From Flavobacteriales bacterium (GTDB lineage Bacteria > Bacteroidota > Bacteroidia > Flavobacteriales_D > Crocinitomicaceae): a stretch of 64,000 nucleotides of DNA. Below, in pieces: positions 27,486 through 36,300 of this stretch. The DNA is taken from positions 1 through 64,000 of the forward strand of contig CANHHA010000002.1 in the NCBI GenBank assembly GCA_947460825.1, given 5' to 3'. Position numbers and translations under genes: made by a program. The notes under the pieces are model-generated. The model was not told the origin of the DNA, searched no databases, and saw only the letters and a list, made by a program, of their open reading frames with translations. How positions within the stretch are numbered: the first letter of the stretch is position 1; each line of letters begins with the position of its first letter.

Positions 27486-28564
27486 GAGCTTGCAAAGTTA
27501 TGGATTTTCATGAAGCCTACCTTAAGGTTTTCAAGAGAAATTTTAGCAATGGCTAAACGTAGCTTATTATGAAGTGTTAAGTTATCAGAAAACATACTCA
27601 TCGGACATGCTGCTACGTCTTCTTTAGCCAATAATTCCGCGCACCAGGATAAATCGATTGACGGATGTTGCAGTGTCATTTCAACAAAGAAACCACCGGC
27701 ATACGGCACATGCTGCGCATGAAAAAATTCTTGTTTATTGCGCATGAGATTCTTAAACGCATCCAGGTGCTTACTTAAGCTGAAATCATTCTTTAGTAGC
27801 CAACCACCCACAATTGCTTGGGTGAACCCAGAACTATTTAAACTGACATTGGCCTTAAGAGACAAGAATGCATCACGAAATGTATTTGGTACATGGGTCA
27901 TGGCAATGCGTAGTCCAGGCGAAAGAATTTTAGAGAAAGAAATCGAATGAAATACCCGCTCAGGAGCCAAGGATACTAAGGAGGGTAAGGAGTGGTCTAA
28001 AAAAAACGGACGATAGGTCGCATCGTCAAAAATATAAAAGTCATTTTTTTCAGCGATTGCAAGCACTTGCTTTCGTTCATCTAACGTAATTCGTTTACCA
28101 GTTGGATTTGCAAAATCGGCACTTAAATAAAATAATGAGCCTTTTGGGAGTTTTTCTAAGGAGCTAATCCAATCCGTTTCGGGAAGGAACAGTGGTGTTT
28201 TACCCATTAACCCAACAAGGTCTGAAAGCCCGGGATAGCAGGGATCCGTGCACGCAATCGTATTGTTTTTAAAAAGCCAACACGCGAGTGTGATTGCCTC
28301 TTGTACTCCATTGGTAATAACAATATTCGAAGCTTGAACATTAGAAAAACCATCTTCTTGAAACACATGGGAGCCAAGTTCTCCTAAAAAGCCATCCGTT
28401 TGATGATATTGTTTAATGGGGGCATTCGGATAGGCTTTGATAAAGGTCTCGTAGCATTCGATTTCATTCAATACGGGATAATCTTCCAATGGTGGAACGC
28501 CCGCACCAAAATTATATTTACACGTGGATGTCGCGAGTTGATTTAAAAATTTAATTCGATCCAT
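27482..28564 (-). CDS. PLP aminotransferase class I/II, probable hydroxyphenylglycine aminotransferase
   Basis: This is a 360-residue fold-type I aminotransferase. Visible features: NGVQEAITLAC (~85-95), the cofactor-contacting ANPTG (~152-156), FDDATYRPF (~179-187; Asp180, Tyr184), SFSKILSPGLRIA (Lys212 as Schiff-base lysine, Arg219) and a C-terminal RLAIAK region. It resembles the MocR/2-aminoadipate and HpgT-like aminotransferases. In this operon it would convert 4-hydroxyphenylglyoxylate to 4-hydroxyphenylglycine (inference). In known Hpg pathways tyrosine is often the amino donor, regenerating hydroxyphenylpyruvate for the dioxygenase. Its stop overlaps the HmaS-like start by 4 nt. Confidence 0.87.
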   Translation of the reverse strand: MDRIKFLNQLATSTCKYNFGAGVPPLEDYPVLNEIECYETFIKAYPNAPIKQYHQTDGFLGELGSHVFQEDGFSNVQASNIVITNGVQEAITLACWLFKNNTIACTDPCYPGLSDLVGLMGKTPLFLPETDWISSLEKLPKGSLFYLSADFANPTGKRITLDERKQVLAIAEKNDFYIFDDATYRPFFLDHSLPSLVSLAPERVFHSISFSKILSPGLRIAMTHVPNTFRDAFLSLKANVSLNSSGFTQAIVGGWLLKNDFSLSKHLDAFKNLMRNKQEFFHAQHVPYAGGFFVEMTLQHPSIDLSWCAELLAKEDVAACPMSMFSDNLTLHNKLRLAIAKISLENLKVGFMKIHNFASS

Positions 28565-28616
28565 AAGGCAAGTTAATCAAATTATTGAACATGAAGATAC
28601 TAAGGGATGCTTGTCC

Positions 28617-29627
28617 CTACAAATCCATCATCAACTCATTAAAGGTATTCTTTGCCTGTTCTATTTCTTTTTTTAAGGCCTCACTTAAGGGTTCATTGCG
28701 TACAATACGATCATTTAATGCCTCATCTTCAAATTTTGCAAATCGTAGGCAATACAGTGCGTCTTCATGGAGTTGATCACTTACATTTTTCGGAATGGGA
28801 CGCTGTATTCGGTCGGAAAATGAATGTGCCATTACCAAGCGTCCAAACGTATTGGCAAAATCAATTAAGGCCGAATTACCTGTTGGAAACGCTTCTTTTT
28901 TCATGTGCTTGAAAAGTTCAAGCCCTTCAAGAATTACCTCAAAACTTGGTGCTTCATTACGGCTTGATGGGAGAAAAATCGCAGATAAATACGGGCGATG
29001 TTCATCCGTATTATTTGGTGTACCACGGTGTATTAAACGCAAGTCTCTTAAGGTATAATCACCTCGTTTTACATCCAATGTGAGTGGATTCAGTGCATTT
29101 GCCCGTGCAATAATTTGCTCGTCTGTGAATTCATTAGATTCGTTGGTGAATTCGGAATCGCTTGAAATGCGATGGGTATCCGGATAAATCTGGGTGGCGC
29201 CATTCACTTCATTTGAATCGACAAGTGGTACATTGAGCGCTACGGCAAAATCATTTCCATCTTGATGTATGGTTTGAAATGTTGAGCCAGGCGATGAAAT
29301 GTCAGAGGAAAAAAAGACCAATGAAAAGTCTCCATGAAATACCGATTTCAGGGTGTTAAAAAGTTCTTCTTGCGCAAAAAATGCACTACACAACATGCTT
29401 GATTCCGATGGCAGCAACATGTTCCATCGATTTATATCATGGTTAGCGCCATACATTCCAGGTTCAGTAAATCTAGCGTAGAAATGTTTTTGCTTTTCTG
29501 CGAAAATTGGATCGAATTCGGATTTAAATGTTTCCACCAAATCGAGGGGTAACGCTGCTTTACCATGATAGTACCCGTGTTGCTTAAAAAAAGAAATCAT
29601 TTCAATCATATGCAAAGCTAATGACAT
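28617..29627 (-). CDS. PhyH-family Fe(II)/2-oxoglutarate dioxygenase (second)
   Basis: This is a 336-residue protein of the phytanoyl-CoA dioxygenase superfamily. Iron ligands are IHQDGND (His121, Asp123) and LRLIHRG (His200). Arg211 in HRPYLS would bind 2-oxoglutarate. NGATQIYPDTHR (~142-153) is the usual GAT.. turn of PhyH proteins. It is unlike the ectoine-hydroxylase type gene downstream, so the two probably have different substrates. It could hydroxylate an amino acid or the bound peptide (inference). The start overlaps the WbsX gene by 10 nt; the aminotransferase gene follows 52 nt later. Confidence 0.87.
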   Translation of the reverse strand: MSLALHMIEMISFFKQHGYYHGKAALPLDLVETFKSEFDPIFAEKQKHFYARFTEPGMYGANHDINRWNMLLPSESSMLCSAFFAQEELFNTLKSVFHGDFSLVFFSSDISSPGSTFQTIHQDGNDFAVALNVPLVDSNEVNGATQIYPDTHRISSDSEFTNESNEFTDEQIIARANALNPLTLDVKRGDYTLRDLRLIHRGTPNNTDEHRPYLSAIFLPSSRNEAPSFEVILEGLELFKHMKKEAFPTGNSALIDFANTFGRLVMAHSFSDRIQRPIPKNVSDQLHEDALYCLRFAKFEDEALNDRIVRNEPLSEALKKEIEQAKNTFNELMMDL

Positions 29628-30670
29628 TTTTTAATACATAATAGCTCTTCCAGGTATGCTGTGCCATGACGTAAATCGGGTTCCAAATAATGTCCTTCAC
29701 TCCATTCATTCCAACTGGCAACATGGATGTCTACGTGTTTATTTTTAGCCCATTGGCTGGCCATTTCCATGTTTTTTTTAAAGTCTATTGGGTTTGAATC
29801 AATCACCACGGGTGCCCAAGGGAACTTTTTGATTTTGAAACCCTGCAGATGTGCACCACGGGGAGATGCATCCCACCCGGTAGCGACACTGGGATAAAAG
29901 GGGATGCTTGTTTGCTGCTGAATGTTGCTCCATACCGTGGATTGTTCGGCAACACACGTTGCATGTTTTAATAAGACCTTAGGGGAGTTAAAATCAACCA
30001 AGGTGACATAAGACGTTAAACTATGTATGCCTATCCTGAATGCGTCCGCTATCCATTCATCAGATCTTCCGCAAACCCCTTGAAGGTGGAACCCATTAAA
30101 ATCTTCAAGAAGCGTGTTGACCTCAGCGCCATGTAAATCAAGTAATTCACTCAGTGAATAAAGTTGTAATAAAGCTCGTCCCTCCGAATCTTTTCTATAG
30201 TTAGGGTGGCTTGTAATCCGTTTAATTTCATTAAGGAATCGAGGGTCTTTTCGATAGCTTTGAATTCTCTTTTTAAACCATGGATGGTTATGATATTTAC
30301 CATAAGACCCTTCTTCGATGGGTAATATACGATGTGGAAGTCGAAGTACCCACATGATATTAAATTCAAACGTAGTTCCTTCCATCGCCTTCATCATCTG
30401 TTCAAGTACTTCATGCATTACTGGACTTGATGTTTCGAAATCCCAGTAATAACAAATCATAAAACCACGAATCCCATATTTTTGGGCTAAAGAGATTTGC
30501 GCCTTACATTGCTCGAGATTATTTTGCTCATAATATCCATCTGCTGGGATCCTCGGTTGATAATGCACCTTGTTTCGGGGTTTAGCCTGCTGTATCAATT
30601 TCCACTCGCTACCCGTAACTCGGTAGTTATCGTCGAAAAATCCGGGATAATAATATGTATATATCTCCAT
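29618..30670 (-). CDS. WbsX-like glycosyl enzyme (GH99-like)
   Basis: The ATG at 30670 (MEIYTYYYPGFFDDNY) is preferred over a TTG four codons upstream, giving 350 residues. The protein begins with the YYPQF/Y-type strand and ends with ASWNEWSEGHYLEPD and GTAYLE. These mark the WbsX family (GH99-like domain), found in O-antigen and polysaccharide clusters and predicted to transfer or cleave sugars. RGFMICYYWDFE (~71-82) is a second conserved segment. There is no signal peptide, so it is probably cytoplasmic. Within an NRPS operon it may act in glycosylating the peptide or a precursor (inference). It is the first gene of the minus-strand operon. Confidence 0.85.
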   Translation of the reverse strand: MEIYTYYYPGFFDDNYRVTGSEWKLIQQAKPRNKVHYQPRIPADGYYEQNNLEQCKAQISLAQKYGIRGFMICYYWDFETSSPVMHEVLEQMMKAMEGTTFEFNIMWVLRLPHRILPIEEGSYGKYHNHPWFKKRIQSYRKDPRFLNEIKRITSHPNYRKDSEGRALLQLYSLSELLDLHGAEVNTLLEDFNGFHLQGVCGRSDEWIADAFRIGIHSLTSYVTLVDFNSPKVLLKHATCVAEQSTVWSNIQQQTSIPFYPSVATGWDASPRGAHLQGFKIKKFPWAPVVIDSNPIDFKKNMEMASQWAKNKHVDIHVASWNEWSEGHYLEPDLRHGTAYLEELLCIKKCH

Positions 30671-30679
30671 ACCTAATAG

Positions 30680-30714
30680 CAAACTTACGGATTCAAATGA
30701 TTCAATTACCTTTG
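30680..30714. promoter_or_regulatory. Divergent promoter boxes between WbsX and amine oxidase genes
   Basis: The 48-bp gap between the two start codons contains a perfect TAnnTTTG box on each strand. TAAGTTTG (30680-30687) points to the WbsX operon on the minus strand, and TACCTTTG (30707-30714) to the amine oxidase on the plus strand. Each box lies only 5-10 nt before its start codon, so both transcripts would have almost no leader. No good -33 element was seen for either. Confidence 0.4.
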
Positions 30715-30718
30715 ATTT

Positions 30719-31948
30719 GTGGATACATATGATTATATCATCGTTGGTGCTGGAATCGGAGGCATTGTTTTAGCAAAATATTTCGAAGAGAAGGGACTTT
30801 CATACGTGATCTTGGAGGCAAGCGATCATGTTGGCGGAAGAATTAACACGACCTCACAGCATAATACGTGCTTTGAATTAGGCGCTGCAAGAGTGCTTTC
30901 AAGCCAACATAGAGTGATGAATTTAATTAGTGAATTGAATTTAGAATTAGAAGAGCAACTCCTTACCGATGCCGCGGTTTACATGGAAGGGATATGGCAT
31001 GATTCATTGAATGATTTGCTTTCCAACGTGGATTATCCCGATCCATTGGAACTATTTCATGCCTTATTGGATAAAACGGGTATTGTAAATCTTTCCGATT
31101 TCGAGCGCCTTGCCCCGCTGGAATGGGATAGGGTCTTAACCAAAGATTGGTTGGAGTCAGAAGGAATTCCTACCGCATTCTCAATACGTTATTTCTTAGG
31201 CGACATAGATGTTACTATGAATCAAATCACGTTGTATGAATCGATGTACTTTTTTGTATCAAATTTATCCGCATCAGATTCCAAGGTCTACCGAATGCAA
31301 GGCGGTCTGAGTCAACTGGTTAATACCCTTTCTGGTCATATAAAGTCCCCCGTGTTTAAGCAACAAGTAGAACACGTGAGTTATACCGCTGATGGCGTAA
31401 TGGTGAAAACTACACATCAAACGTATCAGTCGCGTAAGGTCGTTTTTACGTGTTCATTGAATGCTCTTTCCCATGTGGAATTGCCTTCGGAGGCTAAGGA
31501 CTCCTTAACATCTTGCTTAGCCGCAGGGTATTACGGAAAAAGCATTAAGGGAATCATTACGTTTAATTCCAATGTGTTCCCTAGCCATGACTATTTGATC
31601 ACGGAAGATCCGCTCAGAATGCTCAGAAGATCAGACTTCCATTGGGAATTTTACTTGCCATCGTTAGAAAAATCATGGGATACGGATAAATTAATGAGAC
31701 AGCTGCATGTGTATTTTGGTGCGGATTCGGTTCGTGACCTGCAGCTTCATACGTACGACATGCCACCATTTTACGGGTGTTATTGGAACTACAAATCGGG
31801 ATGTTTTCATCGCATTTTTGAGTTCTCTAAAGCCCAGCGTTTAGCGGAGCGGGTTTATAGCATTGGAGAACATTTTTCGTTAAACCCAAATTGGATCGAA
31901 GGCACCTTAGAAAGTGTGGACCAATTTATTTTGAGTGATAGCCAATGA
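30719..31948 (+). CDS. FAD-dependent amine oxidase
   Basis: This is a 409-residue flavoprotein. The N-terminus has the dinucleotide-binding fold YIIVGAGIGGIVLAK (~6-20), Glu33 at the end of strand 2 (VILEAS), and GGRI (~39-42), the amine-oxidase GGR motif. FELGAARV follows, where the family has its FDxGA turn. The C-terminal YSIGEHFSLNPNWIEGTLES is where FAD is closed off, as in monoamine oxidases and phytoene-desaturase-like enzymes. It could oxidise an amino acid side chain or peptide amine; the substrate is unknown. It is one of only two plus-strand genes in the cluster. The start is GTG at 30719, with an ATG-rich alternative not seen nearby. Its stop overlaps the SDR gene by 4 nt. Confidence 0.87.
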   Translation: MDTYDYIIVGAGIGGIVLAKYFEEKGLSYVILEASDHVGGRINTTSQHNTCFELGAARVLSSQHRVMNLISELNLELEEQLLTDAAVYMEGIWHDSLNDLLSNVDYPDPLELFHALLDKTGIVNLSDFERLAPLEWDRVLTKDWLESEGIPTAFSIRYFLGDIDVTMNQITLYESMYFFVSNLSASDSKVYRMQGGLSQLVNTLSGHIKSPVFKQQVEHVSYTADGVMVKTTHQTYQSRKVVFTCSLNALSHVELPSEAKDSLTSCLAAGYYGKSIKGIITFNSNVFPSHDYLITEDPLRMLRRSDFHWEFYLPSLEKSWDTDKLMRQLHVYFGADSVRDLQLHTYDMPPFYGCYWNYKSGCFHRIFEFSKAQRLAERVYSIGEHFSLNPNWIEGTLESVDQFILSDSQ

Positions 31949-32568
31949 ATGTGTTAATAACGGGGGTTTCCAGCGGCCTGGGAAAAGAAGTATTTAGCTT
32001 GCGCAATAGTTCCTTTGCTGTTTACGGTGTGTCAAGGAATCCACTGACCCCGCATGTGTTCTCGTACGACAGCATTGAAGCGCTACCCAACCCAGAGGTA
32101 TTAATTTTGAATGCAGCGATTGGTGATCAAGGAGTAGATTTTAGAACATTTGATGCAGACGGATTTAAAGAGATTATGGATGTGAATTTAATGCAACCGC
32201 TTAGCTATTTTTCCACCTTGTATCGTGCAGGTAAGTTGTCTGATTTGAAGCAACTTCTAATTATCGGAAGTCGATTTTCTTCAGTCCCTTACATTCAAAG
32301 TCAAGAGGCTTCTGCCTTACCTGGATATGGGTATTGTATTTCCAAAGCCTCCTTAGCACTCTTTGTTCAGGTGCTCAGAAAAGAAGCGTTTCCATTTTCT
32401 ATTAACCTAGTACATCCCGGTGTATTAAATACTGAAATGGGCTCACCCGAAGGATTAAATGCTGGGGATATGGCTCGGAAATTTCAATCGAAGATTCTTG
32501 ATAACTCCTTTTTGCAAGAATTTAATGGAATATATGAATTGCCTACCGACGAAATTATCCCTTTTTGA
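31945..32568 (+). CDS. Short-chain dehydrogenase/reductase
   Basis: This is a 207-residue Rossmann oxidoreductase. The nucleotide-binding GVSSGLG (7-13), NAAIG (56-60), catalytic Ser109 and the YxxxK pair Tyr130-Lys134 (YGYCISKAS) are all in place. It is shorter than the usual 240-260 residues, with a trimmed substrate-binding loop. It overlaps the amine oxidase by 4 nt, and the two may act in sequence, oxidising an amine and reducing or reshaping the resulting carbonyl (inference). Its 3' end overlaps the 3' end of the convergent M28 peptidase gene by 14 nt. Confidence 0.88.
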   Translation: MNVLITGVSSGLGKEVFSLRNSSFAVYGVSRNPLTPHVFSYDSIEALPNPEVLILNAAIGDQGVDFRTFDADGFKEIMDVNLMQPLSYFSTLYRAGKLSDLKQLLIIGSRFSSVPYIQSQEASALPGYGYCISKASLALFVQVLRKEAFPFSINLVHPGVLNTEMGSPEGLNAGDMARKFQSKILDNSFLQEFNGIYELPTDEIIPF

Positions 32569-33394
32569 TTAGGGAAACTAAGTCTAAAGCCAATCGCTCC
32601 ATCAGCTGGTAATTCAAGGTAAAGGGTAGGTCTTTCGAGGTATGGTAGTTTGAATTTCTAAACATTGCCGTATCCGTGATCATAAGCGCCGGAATGTTAT
32701 GGCTCCAATAGTTTTTATGGTCTGACCAATCCAGTCCTGAAAGTTGAAAGGGTAGTATTAGTTTTCTGTAAAATGACGGATTACACCCTTGAAGATGCTT
32801 CATGATTTCACGGGCTATTTTTCTCGAATTGCGGTTACTTACGCCCAGTAGAAAGTTGCCTTTATTACCATAAATCCACTTCAGGGGCGAAAACGGGTAG
32901 TGTTGACTGTTGGGCTCATTGCTAAAATACCCCACCATTTCCAAGCAAATCATACATTTTATATCCGCTGGATTCAACCGTGCGGCATGCTTGTAGCTCC
33001 CCATATTTTTTGTACCAAAAAACGGTGGTTCTTCGCATGCATAAAACACAAATTCCCAACTGTATGCCAAGGGTTCGCTTGGGGAGATGTTTTTTAATAC
33101 GCCTAACAAAACGGCCACTGCGCTTGCATTATCATCAGCTCCCGGTGTATCTTCGAAGGTGTCATAATGTGCGCCAAGAATAAAGGTTTCTTTTGATTTC
33201 CCTTCGATCCGAACGATGAAATTTTTAAACGTGCGTCCGAATTCATCTTTCCATTCTTGAATGTGAACCGTATGCGTTAAATTAATCAGGTATTCCTCTA
33301 TGATTCCCATGATTTCATGCCACGTATCTCCATTGGCATTTCGAAAGGAAGGAAGTGCTATACGATGTACAATATCTGATAAATAGGTTCTCAT
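32555..33394 (-). CDS. M28-family zinc peptidase
   Basis: This is a 279-residue protein with the M28 aminopeptidase metal sites: AHYDT (His76, Asp78), GADDNAS (Asp87), ACEEPPFFG (general base Glu121, ligand Glu122), LEMVGY (~146-151) and NYHTSKD (His ~248). There is no signal peptide, so it probably works in the cytoplasm. Related enzymes include aminopeptidases and glutaminyl cyclases; EEPPF.GT and the compact size leave both open. It starts directly after the stop of the 2236-residue NRPS (no gap), so it is co-transcribed. It may trim a leader residue, release or inactivate the peptide (inference). Confidence 0.85.
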   Translation of the reverse strand: MRTYLSDIVHRIALPSFRNANGDTWHEIMGIIEEYLINLTHTVHIQEWKDEFGRTFKNFIVRIEGKSKETFILGAHYDTFEDTPGADDNASAVAVLLGVLKNISPSEPLAYSWEFVFYACEEPPFFGTKNMGSYKHAARLNPADIKCMICLEMVGYFSNEPNSQHYPFSPLKWIYGNKGNFLLGVSNRNSRKIAREIMKHLQGCNPSFYRKLILPFQLSGLDWSDHKNYWSHNIPALMITDTAMFRNSNYHTSKDLPFTLNYQLMERLALDLVSLIKKG

Positions 33395-36300
33395 TTAAAA
33401 ATCGAAATCGTCAAATAACTCATTGTCTTTTATTTCTGCGGGTTCTGTTCCTTCAAACTGAAGCAGTTGGTTCTTCCACGTTTCAAAAATCCGTACAGCA
33501 TGTGGGTTCTCGACGGAAGCATAACAAGAAACCTCGATATGTGTCAAATAATCAATGAATTGCCATTCGTACGGATATTTAGTGAATATCGGTTCTTGAA
33601 TTTCAATTTCATTCACCCATTGTGCCGGTATTTCAGTGATCATATAATTGAACACAATGTCGGTGTTTAATGTTGCCTGTGATTCGATGGTTGTACGTTC
33701 TCCCGTTTTCAAGTCAATCTGTACAGGTATGAGCTCGGTAAACATGCCTGGGATTCCAGGATGGTTCGTAACATCAGCCATTGCAATCGTAGCATATTGA
33801 TGGGTTAAGGCTACTGAACGCAGTAATAATTCCCGTTTAGGAAGGTCGTTCGATTCACAATAACTTGAAATCCGGTCGAGCTCATTTTCGGAAATGCGGT
33901 ATTTAAAAACAGTAGCGTTTCTAGTAGCTGTTTCAATGACAAGACCCGTATTTATCGGATGATATTCGATGAGGTGGGTATTGGAATATGTGGCGGGTTT
34001 AAGGTTTCCTTCTAAGTGCTCAATCAATCGGTTTAATACGACATTCATCCCAAGCCCATCCATCAAGAGGTGGTGATAAATAAATTCAATTTTTGTCGGT
34101 TCATGCTTAATGAAACGTATTAATGGGTAGTCCCATCGTGCTAAGTGCTCCGCTGAATAAAGCATAGACGGCTCTTTATTTACTACCCAACACGTTGATT
34201 TAGGGGCTTCCACTTGATTTAATGTATAGGCCAAATAAGGAAATTGAGCGAGTACAGCCTCTACCGCTTCCTTCCATCTGGATTCGGTCAACGGTTCTTT
34301 CAAATGTGCTGTGAAGCGCAGTAAAAAAGGAGAATGGCTGCCCCAATCATTTCCAAGTTCAGTGAGCAGAATGCCTTGTTGTAGGGCGTTTAATGGAAAG
34401 GAAGTTGGTAAATCGGGCGCGTGACTTACCTGTGAATCCTGAATAAGTTGTTCCAATAACTCCGGTGTATTGTGCGATAAGAGCGATTTGACTGAGATAA
34501 AACACCCGGCATTTTTTTCCAGCCAAGCTTGCATTTTCATCAATAAAATTGAATTTCCACCCACATGCTCAAATGCATCGGTCATGTTAAAATTGGCATG
34601 ACCAAGAATAGCCTTCCAACATTGAACACTTAAGCGCGTAGCATCAAGTGGCGCTGCTGCGTGTGTTCCCTGCGCCTGAATTTGAGCTTTTAAGCGCGCT
34701 CGATCCGCTTTGCCGTTGTTATTTATCGGCATTGAATCAATGCGGAAGAATGCGCTAGGGATCATATAGTCGGGCATACGTTCTGTTGCTCGGCTTTTAA
34801 TGGTTTCTATTGAATCATCGGTAACGATGAATGCAACAAGTCGTTGTTCGGAGACCAATACACATGATTGTTGTACCTCAGGTATTTCAGTTAAAAGGCG
34901 TTCCACTTCTAAGGGTTCCACGCGGAATCCTCTAATTTTTATTTGATCGTCTTTACGTCCAATAAAGTGTAAGTTCTCATGTTCGTCTAGAAAAGCCCAA
35001 TCGCCTGTTTGGTAATAGCGTTTACCCTCATGAAACACAAATTTTTCTGCTGTTAATGGAGCGTCATTTAAATATCCCAGTGCGACATGCGCCCCGGCCG
35101 CCCATAATTCACCGGGTAATCCTTCAGGAACAATTTGGTGGTTGTTAACTAACAATATATCCGTATTGGGCAATGCTTTACCAATGGTTGGTTGTGTTAT
35201 CGCTTCATTGGATGTAATGGCCTGTGCTGTGATCACATGGGTTTCTGTTGGACCGTAAAAGTTTAATAAGGTGATTCCCTTGCTTGCAATAAAATGCTTA
35301 AGTTCTTTACCGATAACTAATGCTTCACCGGTGGTAACAATATGTTTAATCGAATCACAATCCGATAGGAAGTGAGGGTCAACCTCCAAGATAGCATTCA
35401 ACACGCGTGCGGGAATCCATGCTAATGAAGCATTAAAACCACGAATGTACTCCCGAATTTGTTGAATATCTAGCCGTGCTTCAAAGGGAACTTCTACTAA
35501 ACTTGCTCCTAAACTCATAGCCAATAATACTTCATGGAATGAGGCGTCGAAACCAAAAGATGAGAGTTGTAGTATTACCTCTTTTGCATCAAACGGATAG
35601 GCTTGAGTATTCCAACGAATTAGATTAATCAAACATTCATGTGTCTGAATTACCCCTTTAGGTTCACCTGTTGATCCCGAAGTGTGTAAAATAAAACTGG
35701 CTTCCTGCGCATGAATAATGGGCTCATTTAATCGCTCTTGAATATGTAGGCTTAGGTCTTCGGACATTACGGTTTTACGTATTCCTGCATTGGTATAAAT
35801 GAAATCCTTTCTTGAATCCGGATAGCGTCGATCTACAGGGCAGGGTACTCCTTGGGCTAACCATACAGCTATGATACTTAATACAAAATGATAGGTAGAT
35901 TTCACATCGATTCCAACCGCTTCACCCGGTAAAATCTGGAGGGAAGAGGATAATAATTTTGCTTCTCCCCAAAGTTGAGCATAGCTAATTGCTCGTTCCG
36001 TTCCTTGAATTAAGGGATGTTTCGAATCGCGTTTTAATAGGTCAAGAATGTTGGTTTCCGGCCGATGAATTTGCGGTCCCTGCAAGCGCTTTGTGCGCAT
36101 GAATACTCCGTGCGTTTGTTCAAGCGGTATATCCCATGGCATCGCACTCAACCACTTCCCAAAGTGATTTAATATATGCGTCACATACAGACTTGCATAA
36201 ATACGGGTATCATGAAGAATAGCCAGTTCAAATCCGTTTTCTTTAGGATAAACAAGCGTTGTCCAAGCAGCACCCGTACGTTCGTTAAAGGTGCCAATTT

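Noticed and set aside
26403-28564. Ordinary tyrosine degradation (HPPD to homogentisate) plus an aminotransferase
   Set aside because: No homogentisate dioxygenase or fumarylacetoacetase is nearby, the active-site Phe of HPPD is Val, and the genes overlap a 2-hydroxy-acid oxidase and a PPTase inside an NRPS cluster.
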